DNA of 64,000 nucleotides from Helopsaltes ochotensis (taxonomy: Eukaryota > Chordata > Aves > Passeriformes > Locustellidae), in contig VXBM01001576.1 in assembly GCA_013400155.1 (NCBI GenBank), positions 48,346 to 112,345 of the forward strand, read 5' to 3'. Within the stretch, counting starts at the first letter, position 1; the number at the start of each line of letters is the position of its first letter. Positions 13,481 through 24,621 of the stretch are shown in pieces. The translations under genes were made by a program, and so were the position numbers. The notes under the pieces are model-generated. The model searched no databases and was not told where the DNA came from. It saw only the letters and a list, made by a program, of their open reading frames with translations.

Positions 13481-13760
13481 CTCCTGAGCAATGGGTTTTA
13501 TCTCATTAATTCAGTGTTTTTTAGGAAACTACTTTTCCCTGCCAGTTTTTAAACCCAGAGGAATTTTCTAGATGTGCAGTGACAGCGCATGAGTAATAGC
13601 TCCCTCATTAAACTACCGGGGAGTCATAAAGCAAAACAAATTGTTCAGCTTCCCAGTGTTTTTCCGATTTGCTTTCCCTTTCCAAGTCCTGTAGCGCTCA
13701 CAAACATCCAAACTATCTAAGTGACGTCATTTCTAGTCAGAATTCTTAAAGGAAACAACA
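13480..13760. promoter_or_regulatory. candidate regulatory block with a consensus CRE palindrome
   Basis: A repeat-free stretch contains the full cAMP-response-element palindrome TGACGTCA at 13722-13729. It also has AT-rich, homeodomain-type cores (ctcattaattc near 13503; ctcattaaac near 13606) and a local gcgcatgagtaat. The motifs are seen directly. That they are bound, or that the block is conserved, is inference. No gene start is visible nearby. Confidence 0.2.
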
Positions 13761-16599
13761 TGTCCTTTGCCTGTTGCTCAATCCTCTGGTATTCTTGCCG
13801 TCACTTATTTGTGCCCTTGAGTAGTTTCAAGTAATTTAATTTTTTTACATCAAGAGTTAGTTATGCCCATGTGCAACATGTACTTCCAAAACGTACCATG
13901 AAAGTTTGTCTGGCACGGGAGAAGAGCTGTGTTGTGTTTACTCCTGCTGGGAACAGGTCCTTTATCCCATTTAAACCTGGGAGTCACAACTACACAGAGC
14001 AGTGATTCAAGAAGTATTTTGGAAGGCCATAATTTCTGCATTGGTTCGTGAGAACGAGACAAGATCTCAGCCTCCTGTGTTTCTGTTCAGGATGAAGAAC
14101 AAGATACCAGAACAAGATACCAGAATAAGATACCAAAACAACTCTGGGAGGTGAAAAAACTTAAATATATTTGCATTTAGTGTTTATTTTGGCAGGCTTG
14201 CAGAAGTGCTAACTACCATAGTTGTCAGAACAATCCTTTAAGGTGCTCTTTCAATCCTCACCTTAAAATAGCAAAGGAAGGACGGAGTAGAGTCAGTCTG
14301 AGGTGACCTGAATTCCGTGTTCAGTGTTTTTACTGAAAAATGGGGTTTGCTTCAGGAAAACTTCAGCTCCTTTCGCCTGAACAAAATCTGAGAGCCGCAG
14401 AATGACAACCATTTCAGACAGCCTGAACATCTCACACCACTGAGATTTTAATTCTTTTAAAATCTTCTAATGAGCAGCAGAAAGCAAAGGAATGAGATAA
14501 ACTGGGAGCTCCAGACCACAGTCCCTAACATGTTTGGCAGCCGTGAGGAGACCCATTACACACGCCAGGAGCACTGACCTTGAAGATTTCTCCAGGATTA
14601 GAAAACAAACCAGCTGAAAGCTTATTCCTTTCTACAGGGAACTGTGCTCTCGATCTCCAAGTAAATGTTCTGATGCTGACGAATAATTAGCAGCTTTAAA
14701 TACATATCTGAGTCAGGCAAAGAAGTGATGAATGTCAGGGAAAGCCTACTTCAGCAAAAGGTGAGCGGAGACCCCAGCCCAGAGCCTCAGGGATGCTCAA
14801 GAGCCTCACTGCTGATGGTTTCACTACGAGTTAGGTATTCAAACACCTCTAAGGACACGGGCTGTCAGAATTTGCCTCTTTACACTGCTTTATAATTGGC
14901 AACAAAGGTGGGAACAACGTGCCAGCTTCGCTTGTCACATCATCCTTACGACAGCGTGTGGAGGTACCGCTGAGGAAGGGGGATTTCGTCAGGACTGAAA
15001 TACATCTCAGACACCGTGGCAGATGGCACTGGGTGAACTGAAATGGAATTGAAAAGTTCAGGGTATTTTAGAGAAGGTTCATTTAAGATGAAACGAGGTA
15101 ACAGCTCAAGAAATACAGAACAGTGAAGGGAGACAAAAACATATCCTCTTCATCCTTCTCCCGACATACGGAGACGCTCAATGAAGTAAAATGATTGTAA
15201 ATATTTTGGCATTTACATCACAGCCACAAATGAATGCTGACTTGTCCTGATACCCTGGAGCCTCCCCAGACATACAGCCCCCACTGCCCTGCATATTTTA
15301 CAAGTCCAAAGGGTGAGGAAATCTCTCTTGTCATCTGTTTAAATGAAAAGCAACAGGTCAAGTGGGACCTCACAAAAATATGCCAAAGCCAAGACTTGAG
15401 ACACTAAACCTTTGGACAGATAATGGAAACACCCAAGATTATTTGATTAGTATGAAAGAGCAGAAATAACCCTTTGAATCTTTAATAATTGTCCTCTACA
15501 AGGACTCCCTCACCTCTCCCTAATGTCTTTTGTACTGGCTGCTGCCAGAGATGTTACTGGAATGGGCACGTCACACGTCTGAGACTCTGCTGATGTGCTA
15601 AGATACAACTCAGTTTAACGTTCCAGGAACAAACCTGCTACTGAAGCAGAGTTTGGACAGCATTCCCAAAGCCACAGAGCCCATCAGGCCTGTGGGTAGC
15701 TCCTCATTAAAAGAAGCAACAAGGAACAAAACCCCAACCTCTTTTCCAGGCGGTGAATGACACCAGCATGAGACTGACAACTTTCAGGATGAGGTCACCT
15801 CCGTTTCCCTTCAGAAACGAAGCTGGCAAGTACAATTAACAATAATTAAAAACTCCTTTCACAAAGGGACACTACACTTTTATTATCTCTGCTGAAGCCT
15901 AATCAAAAGCATCACAATGGGCTTGTTGATTTTTTTTTTTAAACCAAGACACGATAAAAGACAGAAAGAAAACTGGCAATTAAGAACAGAAACCCTATTT
16001 TCTTAGGTGCCACAGTATTTTGGCTCAAAATACTTATTGTCCCCCTGCTTCACTAAAAGAAACTCAATACTTACTAGATAGCCAGGGGAAAACATAACCA
16101 AAACTTTTAATTTACCAAAAAAAGAAGCTTTGTGAATAAATAAAAGTGCTTGTGGACACTGAAAGTTACATGAGAAGTACAAGCAACAAGCTGTAATCAG
16201 AGTCATGAAAAGTTCCTGGCACTGGATCCAATGATTTTCTTCAGCAGAGTTCCAGCTGCAATAAGTTCCTTTGCATCCCAATTTACTATTAAAAAATATA
16301 ATTATATGGGAGCCAAACCCCAGGCATGGATTCTGCTGCACATCTACAGTGCAATAACAACTTTATAAACCCTTTAAAATGCTCTTATTTTTGCTGTGGA
16401 CATTGAAGGTCCCACTGCTCTTTATCAGGGAAGGTATTTTGCTCTCGGTGTATCCCCCGATACGCAGGCAGAACCGCCAGATCAGATTTACCAGCAGAGC
16501 TTTAGGATGCAGATTAAACCCTGGCAACTGGCTTTCACCCAGAAACTTGAGTGCTTAAATCACTTCTAAAAGCGTGATTACTTTAGAAAGATTTAGTGT
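13761..16599. other. unique non-coding DNA
   Basis: There is no gene or mobile element that I can identify apart from the small 13-bp tandem repeat at 14096. A minus-strand segment ending near 14580 (CTTCAAG/gtcagt) has a good donor but a poor acceptor tract, so I do not call it an exon. The sequence is AT-rich and has no long open frame. Confidence 0.45.
14096..14134 (+). repeat. 13-bp unit tandem repeat, three copies
   Basis: The unit agaacaagatacc occurs twice exactly. A third copy (agaataagatacc) differs at one position, and a partial aaaacaa follows. It is a small minisatellite-like slippage product. Confidence 0.9.
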
Positions 16600-16609
16600 T
16601 ACAACCCCA

Positions 16610-17310
16610 AAATGACCCCTCTGCGCTCCCGAGCGATCCCAGCGGCATCGGGCACACAGGTCCCCCCTCTCCCAGGAGCGTGGGTGGATGATTTGCCCAA
16701 GACTGAGCCGACTTTAGCACAGAAGGGAGTGAGGGATGAGAGGGTTAAGCGGGAAGCAGGCAGGGTGGAGGACGAGGCACGCAGCAGGAAGCCCACCTGG
16801 CCCCGGAGCGATGCCCGCCGCACGAGGAGCGGTGCCAGCCCACAGCCCGGAATAGCAGCAGGGCCGGCGGAAGGGAAGGAAGTGTACGGTCTTAGGCAAG
16901 AGGTCACCCCAGTCTGAACACAACACAGCACATGAAATATGGTTTTGCAAGGCCCTGACTCCACAAATCCAAGGCACCGAGGGTCGTGACTCGAGAGGCC
17001 AAGGATGCTGTGACACGATCCGGTCACTCTGTCACTTCACAGACACGGGCTGAGCGTAAACAAGGAAGCCACGTGGCATCCGTAGTGTCACGTAGCGACT
17101 TCCTGAGTGCCACCCGGGCTCAGAACATCGCCTGCAACATCTCTTAGCCCACAGAGAGTCTGCAAAAATGGGAACCTTTAAGCGCCTCCTATTACCGCCA
17201 CCCATGCCCGCCATCCTCCGTGACTCAGGAATCCGTTTCTGGATGCTCGCGTGCATTCCCCGCTTCCTCTCCCTGCAGTGCACACAACAGAAAAACGAGG
17301 CTGAGTGCTG
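16610..17310. promoter_or_regulatory. CpG island-like block, possible unannotated promoter
   Basis: By hand count, about 20 CpG dinucleotides lie in the 280 bases 16621-16900. With roughly 64% G+C, this gives an observed/expected CpG ratio near 0.7. CpG stays frequent to about 17300. The surroundings are AT-rich with few CpGs. The block contains the E-box palindrome CCACGTGG (17069-17076) and an AP-1 consensus TGACTCA (17220-17226). Open frames of 100-142 codons run on both strands through it, as expected in GC-rich DNA, and I recognise none. A strong acceptor-like tract (ccgcttcctctccctgcag) ends at 17278, and a donor-like gtaagt begins at 17316. It could be the promoter of a non-coding or alternative transcript, or only a local GC-rich patch. 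Confidence 0.4.
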
Positions 17311-18999
17311 ACACAGTAAGTAGATTGATTGCAGTATTTTGCTTTTTGGACCGAGTCCCAATTTTCAGTCTGATCTGGTTCTCAGATAGGAGGCTGTACA
17401 TTGTCACAGCGTTTGTAAGAGCGGTTGCTACACTGATTCCACGAGATAGGAGAGGCTGTGCATCTGCATATCAGAAAACCAGATCGTGCACGCTGCAGAT
17501 GCATCGAATTTTCTCAGAATAATAAAGTGAAGAGACACTGAAAAGAGCATGGAAATCATTTGATGGGCTTCTTCCAAACACAGGTGTGGTATAAATATGG
17601 GTCAAATTTGCAGGGAGTGTTCAAATTTGCATCGTTATGTTTTTAAAGCCTTTTGAAAAGCAAGGATTTTGTAACAGTTGAGACAACAAGCCTGGGAGAC
17701 AGCAGATTCGGACTGATTTGTCCTATTACTACAACACTGACTGTAGATCATGCCACAGAAAAAGTCAAATTTCAATCAACTACTCAAAGTAACAGGTGAA
17801 ATTTTCCCTGTGCTCAGCATCCAGAAGATGTCACCAGAAGCTGGAATTAGAGCACACAGGTGCTTCCTGCTGCCTGGCACATTGAGAATCCTTCCAAAGG
17901 ATGGTTATACACTTAAAATGGAGATGTATTAACCAGCCCATATCACTACATGTATCTGAAGTACCCAAGCAGCTCAGAAGTTCCTTTCCTACATACAATA
18001 ATCCCAACAGATCCCTGCACCTTCTCTTCGACAGGATTTTATTAAGTTTACTCAAGAAAGAATGCAGCCTTGCTAATCCACATGGCACGACCATTATCTT
18101 TTAACAGCTGTACCCTTTTGAGACAATTTTTGACGGGAATTCACATGCTATGATACCACTAGGATTCGATCTACACATATTTCAGACCAAAACCTTAAAG
18201 CTTCCAGGCATCTCCTGAAGGAGTGGAGGAAGAAGGTCCTCAGACCCCTCACTTTGTGTTAGTTGCTCAGCATTTCTTGAACCGAAACATTTTAAGCAGA
18301 CAAATTGCCTCTCACAAATGTATTGGTTCTACCAGACTGACTAAGACAGATAAATAGTGAAAACTTATTTCTGGCAATAAATAACAAGCTGCTTTGAACT
18401 ATTTTTTCAGCCCAGAACTGCAAATTAACAAGTCCATGCACAGTCTCCAACACAAAGCACTGCAGTATGTAAAAAGGGTGCTATGAATTTTAATGCAAAG
18501 GTGTGTGACGTATCTTCCAGATGGGAAGCATTAGAAAAAATGTTATTACACACACATATTTTTAATATTAGGCAAATGAGCATGCAGCCACGTTCTTGGG
18601 GCAGCTATCACAACTGAAATGCGTGGTTGATCGTAGGGAATTAAAAAAAAAATTACTCAGACAAAACCACAAAATCACAAGGGATGGGTGATGTATTTTT
18701 TTACCACCCTCCTTGCCCTAGCCCTTTGCAGCAATTTAAATGGTTTCAACATGTTAAAAAAAAATTTAAACAAATCCTACTTCTTGAGGCTGTCTGGTTG
18801 TTTTCCTACAGACATTATGCAGCCACTACAGCCATGAACTGCTGCTTTCTGGTTTGCTGAGATCAAGTGAGTGGTTCCCTTCATTTTCTCTTGAGCAACA
18901 AACGGAAAAACTCTGGGTAATGAAAGCATTAGAAGACAGAACCTCCAGTAATAAAATCTATTTTACAACTGCAGGAAACAAATTTAAGATAATATGTAG
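17311..18999. other. unique non-coding DNA
   Basis: There is no repeat or recognisable gene. The part at 17371-17500 holds two related copies of an agataggag-ggctgt-cat motif (near 17385 and 17445). It also has a partial inverted match of gatctggtt at 17372 with aaccagatc at 17477. These are too short and diverged to be called a named element. Confidence 0.45.
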
Positions 19000-19350
19000 G
19001 GACTTCAGGCAGACCTTGGAACAGCCTTCTCTCACCTAAAGGAGCTCTAAGGGAGCTGGAGAGGGACTTTGTACAAGGACATGGAGTGACAGGACACAGG
19101 GAATGGCTTCCCACTGGCAGAGGGCAGGGTTAGATTTGGTATTTAGGGAGAAATTCTTCACTATAAGGGTAGTGAGGCACTAGAACAGGCTGCTCAGAGA
19201 AGATGCCCGATCCCTGAAGTGTTCAAGGACAGGTTGGATGGGGCTTAGAACAACCTAGGACAGTGGAAGGTGTCCCTGCCGATGGCAGAGGGTTGGAACA
19301 AGATGATCTCTGAGGTCCCTTCCAACCCAAGCCATCCTGTGATCCTATAA
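19000..19350 (+). mobile_element. CR1 LINE 3' fragment, ~350 bp
   Basis: A sense CR1 tail begins in the block corresponding to 'ctaaagg…gagctggagaggga'. It passes through gggagaaattcttcactata and ggtagtgaggcactagaacagg, and ends ggtcccttccaacccaagcc plus cctgtgatcctata. The order of blocks matches the CR1 3' end. It is 5'-truncated, with modest divergence and no coding capacity. A second sense CR1 fragment lies about 1.1 kb downstream. Confidence 0.93.
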
Positions 19351-20457
19351 CATCATGTCAGTGTGGTGGTTAAAAATATGAGCTGAAAGGCTAAGAACTC
19401 TCTGGGGCAGAATGAAGTGAAAGAAGCCAAGCCAAAAGGTTTTATTTCTCGTCAGTGCACCTTAGATCATGCTGTTCACAACTTTCACTGTAGCAGCTAC
19501 AACACTGACTCCTTATGTAACTCAAGCCTTGGAAAAGTCAGTAACTCCCCCTCCTGTAGCAGCTTCCTGCACCTGCCCCTACAGGTAATAAAGGATTACA
19601 CGGATCAGAACTGAAGTGTTTATGAAACTTTGGTTTTTCTTCTGCTCAGCAAGCAGCTCATTTTTTTTTCTTAAAATAAAAGGAGTGGCTATGTCAGGGA
19701 AGAAAAAAAAAAAAAAAGAAAAGAAAAACAACCTAATGAAAAGGAAGAACACACCCATACAGAAAAAAATGGCCAAAGACAAAGCAGGCTTATTGCAAAT
19801 GCTGCGCAACCCTGTCACTGACAAAAACAAACTATTAATTAGCCAGAAGGGAAACTTCAAGGTTCTGGTTCCTGTGCGCACTCAGAATCTGTCCACACCT
19901 CCACAGAGGTCTCAGGCTGCTCTTACGATTGTCGTGATAAGTTTTAATATCAAGCAGAACAATAAACAAACTTCTAGGTAGTCCTGCCACTGTAAATATT
20001 TTAACTGTGCCCCTGCAGACCCACAGGTGGCAATTGGGAGCAGAGTTATTTGACAAAGCAGTTCAGTTCCTGCAGTTCCCAAAGCATGGGTAAACACCAC
20101 CAGGATCTCTGCTTATGTAAGGAATGCAAATTGGAGGGTTTGACAGATCTACAACCCAACAGGCTTGTATTAAACATACCCACAACGTTCCTCTGGATTT
20201 TATTCTGCACTGTTACTACAGCATTTAAACATCAGCAAGAGATTTGGGCTGTTTCAATGGTAAGAAACATCTGCTTAAGTACAGCAAATTGTTTCTGGAT
20301 TTGTCTAGGATTAAAAAAAATGAGTAAACACTGACTACTGTACAAGCTGTCTTGGCTGCAGTTCCACGCTTTAGATGAAATTTACTTTGCAACAGGTGAC
20401 CACGTTCAGGCTGAGGAAGATTTCATTGAAATGGTCCAAAGTGAAAACACGTCTGCC
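19351..20457. other. unique DNA between two CR1 copies
   Basis: A 15-plus A-run near 19703 sits in purine-rich sequence. A plus-strand segment at 20222-20259 is flanked by an acceptor-like tgttactacag and a donor-like gtaagaaa. At 38 nt with two open frames, it is not enough to call an exon. No gene is recognised. Confidence 0.4.
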
Positions 20458-20685
20458 ATAAGGAAAGGTCAGAGAATTGGGGTTGATCAGCCTGGTGGAA
20501 GCTCCAGGGAGACCTTAGAGCTCCTTCCAGTGCCTAAAGGGGCTTCAAGAGAGCTGGAGAGAGACTGGGGAAAAGGGCCTGGAGTGACTGGACAAGAGGG
20601 AATGACTCCACACTGCCAGAGGCCAGGATTAGATTTGGTATTAAGGAGAAATTCGTTATTTTGAGGGTGGTGAGGCATCTTATCT
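20458..20685 (+). mobile_element. CR1 LINE internal 3'-region fragment lacking its terminus
   Basis: The segment begins aaggtcagagaattggggttgatcagcctgg and continues ttagagctccttccagtgcctaaaggggc. It ends after ttgagggtggtgaggcat. These are successive CR1 blocks just upstream of the normal terminal ~150 bp, which is missing. The sequence then passes directly into unrelated DNA. Loss of the 3' end points to a later deletion, because CR1 normally truncates at its 5' end. Confidence 0.88.
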
Positions 20686-23135
20686 GGCTACCAATGAAAA
20701 CCTGCAGGGACTGGTGTTTTCAGAACACTGCATATGAAGTTATTCCTTAGTAAATACCTTTCTGGCAGCTAAGACAAGACCTGCCACTTCCTGCAGTCAC
20801 TCAGCTCTATTTGTGCTTCAAAGGGACTTGCTCTATTACAGTAAATATTGAGAATGTACTGTGTACAACTTAATATGACTTAACAGGGCAGCAGAGACCT
20901 TACCTTGGACAACAGCCTGACTGCACTGACTACAGAGAGGTCACAGCTGGGGCTCTAACTCTGCCACAGTAATTAATAAAAACAGGTACAAGTAAGTCAC
21001 TGAGAGTTACATCCAACCTTACAGCACTTAGAGTTAAACATCCTAATAAAAGCTTTGTCAGGCAGGGTCTCATAATGACTTGAAGCTACTTTACTTTCCC
21101 ATCTCCTTCGTTAAAATTAAAGCAATTTCAAGTTCGGGAGCTGTCTTTATGCTGAAGCATTGCAGGTTTGTAATTCCAGCATATCCTTCACCTTCACACC
21201 TTTGATTAGTCAGGTAACTCCTTTCCCCTCCTTTCCCTTGGGTCATTTCAGCTCCTGGGAATGCCCACACTACAAGCTGCAATAAACCGTAAGACTGAAA
21301 AGTTTCTGTCTGTGACTTTGTCAGAGCCAAAAAAAAACCTGACAATGCATAGTTATGGTCTGACATCTTTCTGCAGGAACAGCAGCAGCACGCAACCAGC
21401 TGACCAGGGTGAGGATTACTGTTTACTTCATGCCCAGACACACTAAAGTTCAGGCAGAGTAAATCATGCACCGTCCAAACCAGCTGGGAACAGCAGAGGC
21501 CAGCAGGGTCTGTGTGCTGCCCTGCTCACCCCACACACCCTGTGGCTGCTCTCCATCCCCCCAGCCTGTCTCCAGGACACTGGGGGTTGTTCCCAGTCTT
21601 TCAGGTATCCTCACAGAGCCAAGCCCACAACGCTACTCCAACTTTTTGCTGCCTCCCTCCCCATGCACTCACCCCCTCCCACCTCCTCTCTCACTTGCCA
21701 GTCTCGTTTCTCGCCCACTCACACTTTCCCTTACTCACTCCGTAACCCACCCATTTTCACGTTCCTCATTCATCTTCCCATTCAGTTGCACAACCTGAGC
21801 CTCAAACACCTCCAATAAACTCAGGGAGAGGAACGTTGCCTCCCAAGACTCACTTGCCCATGCCTCTCTCCTCAACATCCCCACGCCCTGCATCCATCCC
21901 GCTTCCCGGAGTTTGAGGGAAGGCAGTTTACTGCTCCGTGCCCCCCGCGTCCATGAGGCTCCATAAAACCAATCTCCACCCACACCACTGCTAATCTTTC
22001 CTGCCATCCCTTCTGCACGAGCCAAATGCTTTCTTTGGACAGAGTGAGGGTGGATGGAGTAAGGACTGGGCGGTGCTGGCCGTGCCTCTGCCACATCCAT
22101 GCGTCCTGTGCCTCCAGCAGGCACCCAACACCCCCCCAGCCTGCCCAAACCCCGTTCCTGCAGGCCTCCAACCCAACCCTCCCAACCTCTGGGATACTCT
22201 GGAAAGAAAAACAGAGGGAATGGTTCAGGAACGTGCGGAGGACTGGGGTAAAGGTGCTGCATCATGACCAGAGGGCAGCTCTGAAGGGACTGGCTCAAGC
22301 CAGCGTGGCTGCGCGCCAGCTCACACCAACCAGCCCGTCCTTCTCTCATGGGGTGACTGCAAAAAAACCCAGTCCATTTGTCCTTTTTATAGCCCCTGAA
22401 TAGTTGGTTGGTTTTTTTTTAGAGGAGGGGATACTGATCTAGCTCTTAGTGGTCAAGACAAAGGAAAACTTTTGAGACAACCCTCCCTGGGCATCCGAAG
22501 CTTCTGGCAGTGAAGAGCAAGCCCTGAGGAAGAAACAACAAACAGGCAAACCCCAAATCCCACAGAAACAAGCAAAACTATAAAAAGAACAATAGTTATG
22601 AAGAACTTGAATGGAAAGTTGGGATGGGGGGGTTGGGGGAGACTCTAGTAACTAGACTGCAACTTCCACTAATTTTGTCACTAATAAAAAACTAGGGTTT
22701 TTCTGTTTCCCTGCAATGCCCTCTGCAGACTTGCCTGCACACATAGCTTCCTCACAGTTTAAATGCCACAATGGAGTTAAAAATCACTTAAATTTTATCT
22801 CCTCCATGCAAAAACATTTTCATTTCCAATTCAAATTGGCCTTTTCAGGTAATTTTCAACAATTTCTCAAATGATACCAGAACAGACCACTCTTATACTA
22901 CAATAAAATATGCGTCTGAGAAATTATACTATTAGCAGTTCAATTTAAAACCTATCTTCAACCAGTAGAATTTTCCCAAATCCCGAAAAACTGAACATGC
23001 AGCACTTAAGATAAGTGATACATTTAATATTCAAGAGCACATAATACTATTCCACTCATATTTACAGGCTGTTAACACCAGAGAGAATTACTGAAAGATG
23101 AGAATGTAGACTTGAAATAATATGAATTATTATGA
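20686..23135. other. unique DNA including a C/T-rich strand
   Basis: There is no mobile element or recognised gene. From about 21510 to 22200 the plus strand is strongly pyrimidine-rich (ctccctccccatgcactcaccccctccc type), giving long but meaningless frames on both strands (for example 204 codons at 21735-22349, minus). Near 22620-22640 there is a G-rich run (gggatgggggggttggggg). The rest is AT-rich. Confidence 0.45.
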
Positions 23136-23170
23136 AATAAAGAAATGGAAAAATTTAGGGCAAGTATTAG

Positions 23171-23218
<48 letters not shown>

Positions 23219-23235
23219 AAAAAAAAAAAAAAAAA
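23136..23235 (+). repeat. long poly-A tract with an upstream AATAAA
   Basis: An AATAAA hexamer lies at 23136-23141. Thirty-one bases after it, an A-run of 45, one C and 17 further A (23173-23235) begin. This layout resembles the tail of a processed retrocopy, but I recognise no mRNA-like body upstream and see no target-site duplication. Expansion of a simple A-repeat is equally possible. The long open frames across the tract are low-complexity artefacts. Confidence 0.8.
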
Positions 23236-23322
23236 TCTGCCATCGAACTTTGTGGGAAAGATTCCAGAGGATCAAAGTGGAAGGCCCAGTTCTTAGAATA
23301 TCTCGAGCCATAAAGTGCAGGG

Positions 23323-23349
23323 AAAAAAACAAAACAAAAACAAACAAAC
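23323..23349 (+). repeat. (AAAC)n-like simple repeat
   Basis: An imperfect run of aaaac/aaac units (aaacaaaacaaaaacaaacaaa) lies just downstream of the long poly-A tract. Confidence 0.8.
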
Positions 23350-23397
23350 CCACAACCACCCAAAAACCACACAGCAGGAAACATGTACTGGCAAGAC

Positions 23398-23458
23398 GAC
23401 GGCCCGGATGATCTAATGCACTTTCCATCTCTAACATCTCTGATTCTGTAATTCCATA
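23398..23458 (+). mobile_element. possible very short CR1 3' terminus
   Basis: The stretch gatgatctaatgcactttcc, followed by atctctaacatctctgattctgt, resembles the last ~50 bp of some CR1 subfamilies (a 'gatgatct…cttcca…atgattct' pattern). It lacks the usual upstream blocks, so the call is tentative. Confidence 0.33.
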
Positions 23459-23639
23459 GGAGCTCTTAGCACGAGGCTGGCCAACTTCTGCAGCGACTCA
23501 ATCGCCTGATTGGTGCGTGCTAATCACAGTGCTCAATTAAGAGGAGGCCCTTGTAGCTGGGTGTTGGAGCTACTCCCGACCAAAGCCGTGCCAGCAGGGA
23601 TGGGACTGGCGGGGGCTCAGTAATGACAGGGTTGTTGGG

Positions 23640-24450
23640 GAACTCTCCTAAACAGGCACAACAGAATTTATGTCATTAAAGAGACAATCATCATCTCCCT
23701 CGCAAAACGCCCGGGGGGGTCAGCTTCTGACAGCGGATTTGATAACGCAGAGCTCAACTCTGTCAACATTTACGTACGCAAATAACTTCGCTCCTCCGCG
23801 TGAGCGAGCCTTAGAGCGGCTGGATCTATATTACACGGCGTTTTTAACTATTTAACTCTTGATTTGTGCGCCGAGAAAATCTTCCCTTAGGGGAAAATGC
23901 CAGCTTGTTTCTCGGATCACGTGCTCTGTTTGCTGTTTTCGAGTTGTTAGGTGAGCACACCCGCAGGAAGAGGACGGACGGCGTGAGTGCACCTCTGGTG
24001 TTTCAAAGGAGAAAAATGGGTTATAGCAACAGCAGTAAGAATCAATCAGGAAAATTGAGAGAAAAATGCAGAAGAAGAGAAAAAACTCCAAAGCAGCAGA
24101 GCAGAAAGCAGAGGCATGTGGAAAAATAATTCTTCCCAACTGTGCTGTGCCTGCTGGAAGCCAACTGCCCGAACTATTGCTGCCCCGAAACCTCCTGCAG
24201 AGACAGGGGTTTGGGGGTACTTTAGCTTTTTTTTGTTTTTTTCCCCTGGCCAATGGAAATTCTATCTTGAGTCTGATTATGACAGGATGTGATTTGTGGA
24301 GTAATAGACAGGGGAAGGGAAGTTTTGTGAAAAGTATGAGCGAAAGAACAATGTGTGGCATTGTTTGAAAAAATGCTAGTTTGATAAATGCCGTGAGCCT
24401 ATAGGCGTTTATAAAGTTTACTTTTATATATTTATATATAACAGTAAGAT
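23640..24450. promoter_or_regulatory. candidate conserved or regulatory block, partly CpG-rich
   Basis: The block is repeat-free, with about sixteen CpGs by hand count between 23700 and 23890. It contains TACGTA (23771-23776), an E-box CACGTG (23918-23923), several AT-rich homeodomain-type cores, and the palindrome GCCTATAGGC (24397-24406) followed by tttataaag. A minus-strand frame of 169 codons overlaps it, but I see no family features in it. Its contrast with the repeat-bearing flanks suggests a constrained non-coding element or a small promoter. That is inference: no alignment was possible. Confidence 0.28.
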
Positions 24451-24490
24451 TTAAAGTTGAGATTGCATATTGGGAAGAAATTCTTGGCTA

Positions 24491-24621
24491 TCTCTGGAAG
24501 TGTCCAAGGCCAAGCTGGATGGGGCTTGGAGCAACCTGGGATAGTGGAAGGTGTCCCTGTCCATGGCAGGGGGGTTGGAATTATATATCTTTAAGGTTCC
24601 TCCCAGTCCAAATCATCCTTT
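24491..24621 (+). mobile_element. CR1 LINE 3' tail fragment
   Basis: A sense CR1 tail: tctctggaagtgtccaaggcc, then ggggcttggagcaacctggg and atagtggaaggtgtccctgt, ending in a decayed caaatcatcctttaaataatga. It is about 130 bp, 5'-truncated and non-coding. The terminal repeat is more degraded than in the other copies. Confidence 0.92.

Noticed and set aside
17371..17490. Possible terminal inverted repeats of a small DNA transposon
   Set aside because: Only about nine bases pair (gatctggtt/aaccagatc), with no target duplication or known family.
20222..20259. 38-nt plus-strand exon-like segment
   Set aside because: The splice signals are only fair, two frames are open, and no neighbouring exon fits.
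21735..22349. 204-codon minus-strand open frame
   Set aside because: It runs through a strongly C/T-rich strand where stops are rare. Frames are open on both strands, with no family features.
23072..23437. Frames with long poly-Lys or poly-Phe
   Set aside because: They are translations of the A-run at 23173-23235 and are not genes.
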